A stretch of DNA of 64,000 nucleotides from Myoxocephalus aenaeus (taxonomy: Eukaryota > Chordata > Actinopteri > Perciformes > Cottidae): assembly GCA_038501785.1 (NCBI GenBank), contig JBAMJR010000101.1, positions 124,001-188,000 on the forward strand, read 5' to 3'. The notes under the pieces were generated by a model. The model was given only the letters and a program-made list of their open reading frames with translations. It was not told where the DNA came from and did not search any database. Made by a program: the position numbers and the translations under genes. How positions within the stretch are numbered: position 1 is the stretch's first letter; every line of letters begins with the position of its first letter. This document shows, piece by piece, positions 44,440 through 56,651 of the stretch.

Positions 44440-44990
44440 ACAGAGGAGAAGAGTCACAAACACATCACATCAAAACTCAGTTGTTAACTGAAGATGTTCA
44501 AAATGTATGGTGCAATAACCCCTTTGTGTCACAGATGGCGCCAGAGCTTAAGCTCATGAGGAGTGTGATCCTACCCCATGTCCTCTGCTTGGCGTCACCT
44601 CAAACAGGACTCCTGTTTCCTCTCACACTTAAAGCTTCTTTTTGTCATAAATCAATAACACTGTGAACATCTATGAACCAACATTCATAACTAATACCAC
44701 AGTGAACACACACACTCATGTTATTGTTGAAAGTTGAGCTTTACTAAATAAAACAGCTGTTTTTAATGGATCAGGATATAGTCTGATTAGTCTTAAATTA
44801 ATCTCATCTTTTAACTGTTGAATTGTCTCTTTACTGAACAAACCGTCCACGTTATTACCCGTAAACATCTTGTCTAATACAGGAATCCTCACATAATAAA
44901 CATGTACAGTAATATTAACATAATACACCAACATGAAGACATTCATAACTCACCTTTGCTCAGAAGTCTAAAGCTCAACTGAGACTTTTA
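44440..44990 (-). pseudogene. 5' remnant of a minus-strand receptor copy
   Basis: On the minus strand a leader exon (44954-44990, AAAG|GTGAGT) and the upstream unit are followed by the intron end (the sequence near cagaggagaagagtcacaaa at 44441), but the signal exon and everything after are missing. Other sequence starts at about 44440. The GATGGCGCC motif at 44534 is retained. Confidence 0.65.
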
Positions 44991-45096
44991 CATTACTACT
45001 GTTTACTGTTTACGTCTCTTTGTAACTTCTCATTACGCATCTATAAGACTACACTATTTACATTCAGTTCATTCAATATGTCATATGTACACCTGT

Positions 45097-45178
<82 letters not shown>
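45097..45178. repeat. (CA)n microsatellite
   Basis: About 80 bp of pure CA. Confidence 0.98.
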
Positions 45179-45180
<2 letters not shown>

Positions 45181-46765
45181 GGAGGAAAGTCAGTCTTCAA
45201 ACCGCTTGTGTTCTCCTGACGTTGAAAGTGTGTTGAGGGTTGAAGGAGTGTAGATCAGGGGTCAGCATCCTTTATATCCAAAGAGACATTTTGACCTTTT
45301 TTCTACCAAATAAAACTTGTCTGAAGCCGCAAAAGCTATTTGATATCACAGTTTATAAAGTTTTATATAGAGTCATATTATATACAAAAACTATAGTCTG
45401 TTGTATTTATGAAATTATAGAACAAGAATAAACACAATTGTGTTGTTATTTTATCTGTTATAACAATATCAAACTCATATGAAGAGGAGAAGAAACAAAT
45501 ACAGTGTCATGTGTCGGCTACATTGAGGTCAACTGAAGACTCAACTATAGCAGGCTGTGACTCACCTTGGCTCGCGGTCGTCCTGTAACCAGAAAGCAGT
45601 GCGGACCTTTGTTCTCTTCATGATGACTACGCTAGACAATTTAGCAGGAAAGAGATAAGCAGGTAGGAGATAAGCCCTCGGTGAGAAGCGTTTTATGAAT
45701 ATTTCTCTTCTATTCCTCAGGTGAAAGTGAAAAAAGCATTATATTCATATTTAAAATGTTTTTTAACGTTATATTTGGATTGTTTTCAGTAAGTAAACAT
45801 CTAATGCTTCACATCGTCCCAGATGTTTGCTGTCAATCAGCTTTCATTGTTGTGGAAACGACAGTTACCGCCTGAGAAGTTGTGCTGAGACGTCACTTCT
45901 CCTCAGCGTCTGTGATGTGACTCCATTCAAGATCCTCAGAGTTGTTTCACTGGAGGAGAGTTTAGTCAATCTGTGGTCCTCTTTCTACTGACTGGTGTTG
46001 TTACGATGCACTTATTAGAAGTGAATGATGTGTTCATATTGTAAATATAACTGGTAGTTATGACATGTTTAGCATATTAAAGTTACTATAAGGAACTCTT
46101 GTTCTGTGTTGACGTTGGCTCTTTTGAACATTAAAATACATCTCGTGAGGGAAGAGCCTGGAAGACGTTCAAATCAGGGAATCAAAAGAATAAAATAAAT
46201 ACCCACAATTCCACACAATGTTTTGTGTACAATTTTGTGCCGTCCCATTCATATTCACACCAGTTCAAGCCCTCACAGCCTCTCTCTCTCCACCACTTAG
46301 CCGCTGACCTCAGTGAGTCCCTGAGGGTTCAGGGTTTGAGGGTGAGAGTGTTTCTGAGCACCAGATTTCATTTAGAAAACTAATGTTACTGCAGCAGGGG
46401 TCTGACAGCCTGCTGCATCCTGCTGTCATCACTGACCTCATGTGTGTGTGCTGAGTTTACATCCTCACTTCATGCTCCACAAACACACAACTTCATAAAG
46501 TCTCAGTTTACAGCTTGAGAGCTGTAAAACAGAAGGATACACTTAATAAGTTAATAAGCAACCCCAGGATTCCTCATCTCCTGACACCCTATCTCACTCT
46601 ACACAGTCTCAGATCTCTGTATGAATGACTAAGTAGTCATATCTTGGGTCCTTCTCACCCAAGATAAAATAAGATAATCCTTTATTAGCTTCGAAGTGTG
46701 GAGAGAATTAAAGCAGCAAGAGACACTGAGACACGGGTTAATGAGCGTAGGAGCAGGACTCATAC
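45179..46765 (+). repeat. Duplicated segment D, copy 3 (1.6 kb)
   Basis: This is collinear with 56652-58165 and inverted relative to the copies at 31 and 39 kb. It includes a hAT-like start, caggggtcagcatccttta, at 45256. No coding frame. Confidence 0.85.
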
Positions 46766-47173
46766 TTTAACTCTTTTAGTTGTTGTTTTGTGTCTCTTTG
46801 TGATCTATTTGTGTTGTTTTGTATTCATGGGTCATTCTGTACCCACCTGATTGCAGGTGAAGGCCACACTTTGGGCCCCTGGTCCAGGGCCCGGTGCCCC
46901 GTTCAGTAATCCTGAGTCTTAAAGGCTGATCTCAGTATTTCTAGCAGCAGCTCTTGACTTCATGTGGGTCTGCTGGTCGGTCCAGTTAAATATCCAACAA
47001 TTACTAGAAGGACCAACATGACATTTCTTCCACTCATTCATGTTCCCCTCACCCTCAGCTGAACTTTGCATTGATCATGAAAACAGGCCTGAACCAAGAG
47101 TTTGTGCTTCAGTTTTCTGTGACCTGTTTTCTCCTCAGATAAATCACATACTCACTTATAACTTGTTTTACAG

Positions 47174-47396
47174 CTGCTGAGCCCAAACCAGTGACACCAG
47201 AACCAGCAGAACCAGAACCAGAACCAGCAGAACCAGTGACACCAGAACCAGAACCAGCAGAACCAGCAGAGAGTCTGGGAGAATGGGCCTCTATGTTGTT
47301 CTGGGACTAGTGGCAGCAGCAGCTGTTCTGGCTGCCTGTTGCTGGACTTCATCACATACTGCTCTCCAAGAAAGAAATGGTGTAATACACAAGTGA
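47174..47396 (+). pseudogene. Orphan stalk/membrane exon of a divergent receptor
   Basis: It follows a good acceptor (cttgttttacag). The phase matches the family's last exon (G|CT). It encodes AAEPKPVTPEPAEPEPEPAE, a Pro-Glu repeat stalk, then needs a one-base shift to read ESGRMGLYVVLGLVAAAAVL, a membrane segment clearly related to ESRGRIGLYCLLGLMAAALL of the genes. The tail ends GVIHK. No V exon is found upstream, so it is a frameshifted remnant of a distinct subfamily. Confidence 0.65.
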
Positions 47397-47604
47397 TGAA
47401 CCATGATGGATCATTTCTGTAATGTATTATTTGTACTGTAAAATATGTATATATTTATATTTATATAATGTGCTGTTACTTTAAGATCCTCAGTCAGAGG
47501 AAGAGTTTAGGATTGAGACTCAGTTGTTCTTTCAATCTTCTGTCTTCTTCCTACTGACAGATATTGTTATGATTCACTTATTTAAAGCTTGTTTTATGTC
47601 CTTC
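47397..47604 (+). other. 3' flank of the orphan membrane exon
   Basis: It shares ttcctactgacagatattgt with the receptor 3' flank near 23790, which supports a true receptor relic. Confidence 0.5.
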
Positions 47605-48083
47605 TTCAATACTTTAGTTTAACAACTTGAGGAATCCAGTTTTTTTCCCAACTAAATAAAATGAATTTGGGTTTTTAATGCACTTTTTATTGTAATGCAT
47701 CATTTAATTAATAAAGTGTTTAGAAGTCATAGATATGAAGATAACACTTCAAACTTCTCTATCAAACAGAAACATAATCTAAATACTATCAATAATCTAT
47801 AACACATCTTTAAAACACATTACCTCTCTGCTCCTACAGTCACACAATACATTTACACAAAAATAAAAATGTATATTTTCACATATTATAAACAATTGTA
47901 AAATGTTAATGTTTTCAACATTATACTTGTTCAGCGTGGAGCTTCCTCCTCCTGTCTCTTGGGCCATCGCTTTCTCAATCATGTACTTTTGCATGTGAGA
48001 AGAACGCCGCTGGATGCAGCGCCCCGTTCTCCCCCTAGCGGCCAGGCGAGGTACGACAGGCGCACTGGAGGCGACGAGACGAT
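47605..48083. repeat. Dispersed unit R1, copy 3
   Basis: It matches 40-590 closely in the same orientation. The GC-rich right end (caggcgcactggaggcgacg) is retained. Confidence 0.75.
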
Positions 48084-48174
48084 CAAAACACTGACCTTCT
48101 GCTGGCAATAACTAAGACTATTTATTATTCTGCTTATTACACACAACTGATGACACAAAGCCGTATTGTTAGTT

Positions 48175-48955
48175 ATTAGTTATCTGGTGCCATGGGTTTA
48201 GATTCTGGTGAAACCAGATGACATCATGCCGGTTCACCAGAACCTCCTTCAGCTCAGACTCCAGCAGAGACCAGTCCACCGTGGACACTCCTCCTACAAT
48301 CACCATCTTTTCCTGTCTGTCAGGTCTTCTGATCCACTTCTATTATATCTGATGTTCCTGGATAAATATGACTGCTGCATGAATGTGTGTTGCATCATAA
48401 CTCCTTCACATCCTGTTGGCTAGAGTCTAATCTGCATTAATCGTCATATTCTATAAGATCATGGTGTTTTTGTAGCGTCGCTGTCCTGTGAGAACCTCGT
48501 ATCTCTAAGAAGAAAAACAGCTTTGTGGTGATGCGTTTAAAGACTTTATTTATCTGAAGAAGTAGGAAAACATTTTCAACACATGAAGGAAAACTTCCTC
48601 CTTCAGTTCATCTCAAACATTCAACATCAACACATCTGGAGATACTTTTACCTGAAAGGGGACGAAACACTGTCACCTGAAAAGGAACTGAAGCTGTCAG
48701 ACAAATGTAGTGAAAAGTACAACATGTACCTCTGAGGTGTAGTACAGTAAAAAGTACAACGTTTACCTCTGAGGTGTAGTACGGTAAAAGTACATTTACC
48801 TCTGAGGTGTAGTACAGTAAAAGTACAACATGTACCTCTGAGGTGTAGTACAGTAGAAGTACAACATGTACCTGCAGGAGAAGTATAAGGCATCATTAGA
48901 TGGAACCTGTAGCCGGTTGGATCTGGTCTCATGGGTCATGTTGAAGTGTCCTTGA
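48175..48955. repeat. Duplicated segment E, copy 1
   Basis: It is present inverted at 60735-61475, with an identical 71-residue chance frame in both. It contains a minisatellite of about 35-bp units (gtacctctgaggtgtagtac) at 48724-48872. On the minus strand it can be read as MVIVGGVSTVDWSLLESELK, which I do not recognise. Confidence 0.8.
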
Positions 48956-50342
48956 GCAAGACTCTGAACCCTTTGCTCTCCGGGCGCTTCTCACAGCTCA
49001 CTGCTCCTACATTACTCTGGATGGTTAAAAGCAGAGAGCACATTTCATGAATGTATGTAATAGTGTATGTAATATGCAGTGGCGGGCCGTGCATTTTGGA
49101 CCTGGGCCTTCAGTGCCGTCTGATATTGTTTACATAAATACGCGCATGACGGGATGCTGCGTCATTAACGGACAATGTACTTCACTTCATTAATAAAACA
49201 ACAACACGATGCAGCGTAGTTTTATTTACACTTTTATTCTCGTTCCACACTTCACTAGAACGTTTCCTCTCCTCCTCTCCTTCCGTTTTCCCCTTCACAA
49301 TAAAAGCCCCAGAAACGTACATCCGAACACTGCTTCCTATAAAGCTGTTCAAACACGCAATATAATAGTTTACAGTTATAACATGCACAGAGCAACATTC
49401 ACATGAATGCTGATTTACATATTGTATATGAACAGTGTTATGCTGCTGCTTCACATGCAGTCTGTTGGGAAAATGATGGAAATGAAATACTAGAACATGG
49501 ATATCAAAACATCTCAAGGGAGACGTGTTAACAATACATATTACGTAATGTATTGAGGATGGCGAAGAGGAAGACATCTAAGATCCCTCTCCCACAATGA
49601 GCTCATTCAAACTTTCATCTTTAATAACTACCACTAAACACTGGTTTCAAAGAATCACAGGCGCTTTGCCAAGATGCAAACAAACCATGTCGTCAAGCAT
49701 CACCAGAGGAGGAGATGAAAACATGTAAGCAATATTGAACTTTAGTGGATTTCCTGAAGAAAGAACTGTTGGAGGTTACTGGGCTTTCCCAATTCACCAC
49801 CAGAGTACTACACATATACTGTGTAGTTCATGCCGATGGTGTTGGTCAAAACAGGAAGTGGTGAAGATTTGTTACAGCAAAAAATAAGAAGTTTAGGTGT
49901 TCAAATTATCGGCTTTAACAATAAGGTGATTTATAGATAATCTATGGTCCATGTTAGTGACGTCACTACAGTAAACATGTAGAAGGGTTGAGTCGAGCCA
50001 CCGTGTCATGATCCATAAACACTTTAGTATTCAGTGTTGACACAAAGAAACAATAGAATAATATTTATACGGAGACATCTGAACAATCTGCTGCATTTCC
50101 TTGTTGCGTTGACTTCCTGTTTCTCAGAGAGGACACGTGACTACGTCATGATCATAATAAACTAATATCGAGGAAGAATCGTTAAAACAAATAAAACGTT
50201 TTTTATTCTGAAAGCACTTTTCCTTCCTCTTTCAGATGCTACAAATGAGTTTCTGTTGTTTCAGGATGTATTTTGAATAAGATGATCTAAATCTGCACAA
50301 TTTGCTGCATTTCCTTATTGCGTTTACTTTATAAAACTCACC
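48956..50342. other. Intergenic with a hAT end at 49077
   Basis: cagtggcgggccgtgcattt at 49077 is a hAT terminus; its partner is not found. The rest, including 49560-50340, has no recognised gene. Confidence 0.4.
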
Positions 50343-50430
50343 TTTGCTCAGAAGTCTAAAGCTCTGAAGTCTTCTCACCAGTTAAACTCCTGAGAGTCCT
50401 CATGTCCAGTGTGGAGCGGGAGAGAAGAAC
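50343..50430 (-). other. Orphan receptor leader exon
   Basis: It ends GAGCAAAG then GTGAG on the minus strand and is homologous to 37866-37960. The sequence after the donor is no longer the receptor intron, and no minus-strand receptor follows, so it is a detached relic. Confidence 0.55.
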
Positions 50431-50999
50431 TCAAGAGAAAAATACACAATATTCATCTGTCATTAAGTTCTCCACATGATCCTCTTGTTGGAGCTTCTCT
50501 GGTTTGTAAACTGCTGGTGCTTTTTTTAGTTGTCACGATGTGTTGTGTGAAATGTTGTAGAAATGAGTTCCCGACTGGGACAGTTCACAGAACGGCCCTT
50601 AAAGTCGAAACAACAACAACTCAAAAAGCAGTAAAATCCAAAACATCTTCTTTGTAGCGTCCATGTTGTTTTCCACATTACAGATTAAAGATCATGAACA
50701 CACAGGAGAAACAAAAACAACTTCCTAACTGTGGAAAGTGGAACATCCGAGGAGCACCTGAACCTAACAAACTTTGAGCCCCGAAGAGTACCAGCATTCT
50801 CTGTGAACGTCTTCCTCGGTGAAAGCGTCATTAAACTCCTGAGACATGAAACATGTAACGTCTGTGATCAGGACCCAGAAGAGAAGAGGAAGCCCTGCCT
50901 CTGCTCTTGCTGCCTCTTCATCACTTGGGGGCGATTAGTGATGCAATACCGATTTAACAGCAGCATTAAACCATTAAAGGAGGTTTAAAAAGGTTTTTA

Positions 51000-51047
<48 letters not shown>

Positions 51048-51589
51048 TAGAGATAGATAGATAGATAGATAGATCACAGGGGACTGAATTTCTTACATTT
51101 TTCTCATTTTACAAGTTTAAAAGTATAATAAACTGATTCCAGATGCATGTTTGGTTAATTCCCTTTAATAGTTGTAAATAAGGCACTGTGTGACGGGTTA
51201 GTTATGTTTATAGCAGTGATGAACAAGTGCAATGCAGTATCAAAAGGATCTGCTTTAGACTAAACCTCCAGCAGGGGGCACTGTGGAACCATTCATACTT
51301 CAAAATAAAGATGGTAATAAACAATATTACCTCACCAGAAATGGCTGACTGCGTGTTATTGTGAATTCCTTACAACCAAACCTTTTATGACATTTTTGTT
51401 TAAATATTTGCATGAATACATTTTAAGGCAGGATGAAAGATCATGTGCCTCTCTGAAAATAAGCAAGTGAGATTGATGTCCCACATCACTCAAACACACC
51501 GTCTGGTCTCAATAGAACATTACAATGTGGTTTCCTGTGAGAATATTGTGGTAGTATTTACATTTTGTTAAATCAGGGATACGATGACG
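50431..51589. other. Intergenic with (GA)n/(GATA)n at 51005-51073
   Basis: Only the microsatellite is recognisable. Confidence 0.45.
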
Positions 51590-51736
51590 AAGGTCTGGCT
51601 TTTCGGTTCCACAAAGCAAGTTTGGATAAATCACCATAGCAACACATCAAAATCCCTTAACCTGCTCCAGGGCAGGCTTACTGAAATTCACTGGATAAGC
51701 TGGCCACTCCCACCGGACAAAAAAGGCAGCTCCCTT

Positions 51737-51906
51737 CCTCATTGATGAAGGAGCGATATTAGTTATATTAGTTTTATAGGGAGAGAGTTCTTCCTGATCG
51801 CCAAGATCCATTCTCACATCCTCATGACTTCCTGTACGAGCGCTATGGATTCTGCCGAGACCTCCTCGAGTCGTACATTGATCACCACAGGCGCAGCCGA
51901 GCATCG
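51737..51906 (+). pseudogene. Harbinger nuclease N-terminal remnant
   Basis: The reading is PFLIDEGAILVILVL, a stop, then GERVLPDRQDPFSHPHDFL and YERYGFCRDLLESYI, the recognisable start of HARBI1-like DDE nucleases. It breaks into the minisatellite after about 55 residues, so the catalytic residues are absent. Confidence 0.6.
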
Positions 51907-52873
51907 ACTGGATCACATACTGTATGCAGACTGGATCACAGACTGGATTACATACTGTGTGCAGACTGGATCACAGACTGTATGCAGACTGGATCACATA
52001 CTGGATCACATACTGTATGCAGACTGGATCACATACTGTATGCAGACTGGATCACAGACTGGATCACATACTGGATTACATACTGTATGCAGACTGGATC
52101 ACATACTGTATGCAGACTGGATCACAGACTGTATGCAGACTGGATCACAGACTGGATCACATACTGTATGCAGACTGGATCACAGACTGGATCACATACT
52201 GGATTACATACTGTATGCAGACTGGATCACATACTGTATGCAGACTGGATCACAGACTGTATGCAGACTGGATCACATACTGGATCACATACTGTATGCA
52301 GACTGGATCACATACTGGATTACATACTGTGTGCAGACTGGATCACAGACTGTATGCAGACTGGATCACATACTGGATCACATACTGTATGCAGACTGGA
52401 TCACATACTGTATGCAGACTGGATCACAGACTGGATCACAGACTGGATCACATACTGGATTACATACTGTATGCAGACTGGATCACAGACTGTATGCAGA
52501 CTGGATCACATACTGGATCACAGACTGGATTACATACTGTATGCAGACTGGATCACATACTGTATGCAGACTGGATCACAGACTGGATCACATACTGTAT
52601 GCAGACTGGATCACATACTGGATCACAGACTGGATTACATACTGTATGCAGACTGGATCACAGACTGTATGCAGACTGGATCACATACTGGATCACAGAC
52701 TGGATTACATACTGTATGCAGACTGGATTACATACTGTATGCAGACTGGATTACATACTGTATGCAGACTGGATCACATACTGTATGCAGACTGGATCAC
52801 AGACTGGATCACATACTGTATGCAGACTGGATCACAGACTGGATCACATACTGTATGCAGACTGGATCACAGC
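51904..52873. repeat. Minisatellite, 11/12-bp modular units, about 970 bp
   Basis: It is built from four interchangeable modules: tggatcacatac, tggatcacagac, tggattacatac and tgtatgcagac (with a tgtgtgcagac variant). A 12+11 bp pair gives 23 bp, so every forward frame stays open, producing three overlapping artefactual frames of about 300-360 residues. Confidence 0.97.
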
Positions 52874-53459
52874 CTTGAGCTTTTTTGCGACTGGTACATG
52901 TTTGTGTCTGCGATGTAGAGAACATCGGGAAAGCCGCTGCATGGCGTGCTGTTCGTAATGTTTATTTAGCTCTTAAGAAACTTATGGATGTGTTGAAAGC
53001 TCTCATAATTATATGACAGTGTTATTAGTACACCATACATATCATTATTGTAGAACATGATTAAGGTGGACTCATGATAAGAATACAGAGAATCACACAC
53101 AATTTATTTTCACTGCTTCAATTGATTGAATTTCTGATTATGAATAATACATACATACTGATCCGCCCATACACATATTCAAACTCCTAGTTATATCTAC
53201 ACATACATGTATATACACATATAGTACATGATACATCCTCACAAGTATTAATTTGTATACTACGGCCAGCAGGAACATTTAAATACATATAATCTGATTG
53301 ATTTGGGTGTTGAGGCATTTAAAATTAGCCGATACATTTTCCCAACACTTCCGCATTAAACTTGTCTGATATTTTGCAATGCGTATGTGACTCTAGCCCG
53401 ACCAGCGGAGGCGGCGTTATGCTGCGTTCACAACAGGAAGTGTTGCGAATATTCGCTAC

Positions 53460-53587
53460 GCTTTGGATGTGAACGCAGCATTAGACTTTGCCATGATTAT
53501 GGACTTAAATGCATCATATGTAGTCATGATCATCTCCTGCTCCTCAGCTGAGAACAGAGACGCTCTTTCTCTGATTTTATTTGCCAT
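53460..53587 (-). pseudogene. Harbinger Myb/SANT-like remnant
   Basis: From ATG at 53587 the frame reads MANKIRERASLFSAEEQEMI and then KSIIMAKSNAAF before decaying at an inverted repeat (gctgcgttcaca ... tgtgaacgcagc). It aligns with the Myb-like protein at 20108 (F-x-x-EEQ-x-I ... AKSN). Confidence 0.55.
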
Positions 53588-53747
53588 GTTGTAGCGTTAG
53601 AACATCATGAATTTGGCGATTGACTATTCCCCCTTCTGAAGAGGAGCGTGCACGCGCAATTATTCAGATGACTGACGTCTTGTTCCAATGAACGAAACTG
53701 ATTGAGGGCGGTTTCACATTTGAGGAACCGATATAGCCTGACTTAAA

Positions 53748-54733
53748 TCATCTCGGCAATTTAAGCTGGTTAATAGAGCATTTGATCGACTTTGTTGAGC
53801 CAGGTACAAGGAACAGGGCCCTGATAGTCCTGATGGGTTGTTTCTCTGGGAAATTCAACATCTTTAAGGCTGCTAAGAGGTTTCTTCTCTTATCAGTATA
53901 TTTTCTTCTCAGTGTAATTAGTGAAAGAGCCAGAAGACCTGCAGCCATCAGTCCCAGTCCACAGTAGAGTCTGATCCATCGCTGACTTTCTGTCGCTGAA
54001 GAATCTTTTCTCAGACTTGTTCCGCTTGTCGTCTCAGGTTCTGGTCGATCCCTCGCTGCTGCAAAGAGACCAAACACATCTGTTTCTTTCACGTGAAGAG
54101 AAACAACTTTCACTGAAAAGAAAAATAAATAAAGCTGCTGGATTGAAGGAGTTCTACTGGATCAACCTACCAGAGACATTGAGCCAACATTTCCCAGAGT
54201 TCGTCCCATAACTGGTGTCCACGTCACACAGGTACAGACCCGAGTCAGCGGTCCTGAGTCTGGACACATGAAGTCTGACTCGTCCTTCTCTGAGGACGTC
54301 TTTGTCCCACTGGACTCGTCCTGCAAAGAGTTCATCCTGAGACTCTGGGACCTCGACTCCTTCATGCAAATGAAACAAGACAAAGGCCTTGACACGAGTT
54401 AACTTCTGACAGAAGATATTCAGGGCGTTGGGGGAGCTGCCAGTGTTGGTGGTGAACCTCCATTCCAGTGTGATGCTGTGCTTCTCCTCTGCCTGATAGG
54501 AGCTCTGTGTCACATTCACTACAAAGGATCCTGTTGAGGAGACAGAGAGGGAGAGGGAGGAGCAGACCAGCTGACAGCTTTAACATGCAGCCTCTAAACT
54601 CATCTACAGGTCTCTGTGGAGGGTTCAGTGATGCTTCAGAGCTGGAGGGCTTTACAAATACACAAGTAAACTCACCACAGACACAGGAGGTGAGGATGAA
54701 GAGGATGAAGAGCAGCAGGATCCTGCAGGTCAT
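53748..54733 (-). CDS. Gene 5: single V-domain Ig membrane receptor, 242 aa
   Basis: Exons are 54676-54733, 54171-54530 and 53748-54058. The V domain differs from others at EEKHSITLEW, NALNIFCQKLTRVKAFVLFH and DVDTSYGTNSGKCW; Trp43, Cys60, Cys121 and Cys134 are retained. The stalk is of the short type (SATESQRWIRLYCG), shared with gene 6. The tail carries Lys where genes 1 and 2 have Tyr210 (LLAALKMLNFPEKQP) and diverges after RTIRA into an unrelated ending, LFLVPGSTKSIKCSINQLKL, beside the Harbinger relic. The leader exon is probably 55878-55915, and a TATA exon lies at 56451. Confidence 0.8.
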
Positions 54734-55535
54734 CTTGTCCCTGTGAGAGGAGACAGAGGAGAAGAGTCACAAACACATCACATCAAAACTCAGTTGTTAG
54801 ACGTTGAACATTTAGGGTGCAATAACTTATTTGTGTCACAAGATGGCGCCAGAGCTTAAACTCTGAAACATAAACAGGAAACATTATGAGGAACCTGTTT
54901 CCTCCTCTGCTCTGCGTTGTGTGTTTTCCGTCACGATCTGCATCTCAAGACGACTCTGTTGTGGTCGAACCGTCTAAGGACCCACAGCGCACATGAAACA
55001 CGACATGAGTCATGAAATCCACTTCCTCTCTTCTACTCCGCCCCTCACAGGTGAACACATATTTATGTTGAACCGAGCTGACCTCCTTGAGCTAGTAGTA
55101 GCACTTACATGTTACTTACTGATAGCACTTTGTAGTTTAACTTTATTGAAGAAATTGTACTTTCTTGATTCTTGTTGTTCTGAGTTTGTCCTCATGGTTG
55201 AATGCACTCATTGTAAGTCGCTTTGGATAAAAGCGTCAGCTAAATGAAATGTTAAAGTTTCACAGATTCTGTTATTATGTATTATATATCTGATTGCAAC
55301 AAACAGAGTATCACTTCATCAACAGTCTGGGTGTGAAGGTGCATAAAAACGGCTTCGTCTGCGAGCGATTGACGCAAGAGTTGAGTAGGCTCGAGTAATT
55401 GACATTTAATAAACACCTAAAACAAAGTTAGACTGACGGAAGAGATTAGTCTTTTCACCTTTTCTCTCTCTTCAGAGTTATTTTACCAGCTGATAAATGA
55501 ACTGCAACTCTTTAAAACTCCTCAAACAGGACTCA
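54734..55535 (-). other. 5' intron of gene 5
   Basis: It contains the CAAGATGGCGCC motif at 54839-54850 and a short fish retroposon tail (gtcgctttggataaaagcgt) at 55207-55250. Confidence 0.55.
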
Positions 55536-55539
55536 CATA

Positions 55540-55877
55540 TTTCCTCTCACACTTAAAGCTTCTTATTGTCATAAATCAATAACACTGTGAACATCTATGA
55601 ACCAACATTCATAACTAATACCACAGTGAACACACACACTCATGTTATTGTTGAAAGTTGAGCTTTACTAAATAAAACAGCTGTTTTTAATGGATCAGGT
55701 TATAGTCTGATTAGTCTTAAATGAATCTCATCTTTTAACTGTTGAATTGTCTCTTTACTGAACAAACCGTCCACGTTATTACCCGTAAACATCTTGTCTA
55801 ATACACGAATCCTCACATAATAAACATGTACAGTAATATTAACATAATACACCAACATGAAGACATTCATAACTCAC
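55540..55877 (-). repeat. Receptor upstream unit, copy beside gene 5
   Basis: It is nearly identical to 3550-3884 and 44615-44953. Confidence 0.8.
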
Positions 55878-55915
55878 CTTTGCTCAGAAGTCTAAAGCTC
55901 AACTGAGACTGATAG
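55878..55915 (-). other. Probable leader exon of gene 5
   Basis: It ends TTCTGAGCAAAG|GTGAGTTATG on the minus strand; upstream it switches to the sequence shared with 44990. Confidence 0.5.
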
Positions 55916-56166
55916 AGTTGATGAGGTGAGAGTAGAGTGGCAGGAGAGAAGGGAGGGAGAACTGTGTTATTGGTTGCTTAACTCCTCCCAAAGAGCAGAC
56001 ATCATGACCTCATGCAGCCTTCTGCTTTATTGAACTTGAGCTGTAATTCATCTTCCTGCAGCGTTCACTCACTTTTACATTACTACTGTTTACTGTTTAC
56101 GTCTCTTTGTACCTTCTCATTACGCATCTATAAGACTACACTATTTACATTCAGTTCATTCAATAT

Positions 56167-56167
<1 letters not shown>

Positions 56168-56231
<64 letters not shown>
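56168..56231. repeat. (CA)n microsatellite
   Basis: Pure CA run. Confidence 0.98.
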
Positions 56232-56239
<8 letters not shown>

Positions 56240-56450
56240 TATATAATATATATTAACTTTGCCCTTTTTCATTCCTTGCATCCCATAACTTGTAATATGT
56301 AATGATTACTGCTGGAGATGCGCGTGAGAACTATATCGTCTCATTATCATCTTTAACATCTTAGTCCTCAGCGACAGCACCAACCCTTTACATATAAATC
56401 TGTTCATGATTCATATGATAATAACACAACATTATTCATTCATGCATTAC

Positions 56451-56600
56451 CTCGTAGACGTCTTCAGTCGCGTAAAGAAATAAAGAACAAAGTTCTCCAG
56501 TTGGTGTGAATTCTTCTGAGGACGAGCAGCGAGGAGTCCATGATGAATGAACCTCTGGAGTCAAAGAGCTTCTATATGTATATGCGCTGTGAGGCCAGAC
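56451..56600 (-). promoter_or_regulatory. TATA-type first exon, minus-strand homologue of 18701-18833
   Basis: On the minus strand it ends at the donor GAG|GTAATG and contains the same ATG (atcATGGACTCC), but a missing base (ctttgttcttta against ctttgtctcttta) brings a stop after 26 codons. The TATA-like region reads atatacatatag. It lies upstream of gene 5. Confidence 0.5.
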
Positions 56601-56651
56601 TTTTAGGGGCATGGCGGTAAAAGAGTTCACTTACACTGTGGACTTTGGACT

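Larger units (their letters stand above)
51590..53744 (+). mobile_element. Degraded PIF/Harbinger element with internal minisatellite
   Basis: The left end (aaggtctggcttttcggttc) and the reverse of the right end (aagtcaggctatatcggttc) are similar inverted repeats. On the plus strand 51737-51906 encodes the nuclease N-terminus (PFLIDEGAI, one stop, then DRQDPFSHPHDFLYERYGF). On the minus strand 53587 downward encodes a Myb/SANT-like start. This is the same gene order as the element at 19398. A 970-bp minisatellite replaces the nuclease core. Confidence 0.65.

Noticed and set aside
48208..48423. 71-residue frame identical at 61227-61442
   Set aside because: Identity comes from the inverted duplication of segment E; the frame has no signal, domain or splice support.
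51904..52873. CRISPR-like array
   Set aside because: Eukaryotic context; modules are adjacent without unique spacers.
51824..52958. Three overlapping plus-strand open frames of 298-364 residues
   Set aside because: They are the three frames of one minisatellite with 11/12-bp modules lacking stop codons; no domain, signal or splice structure.
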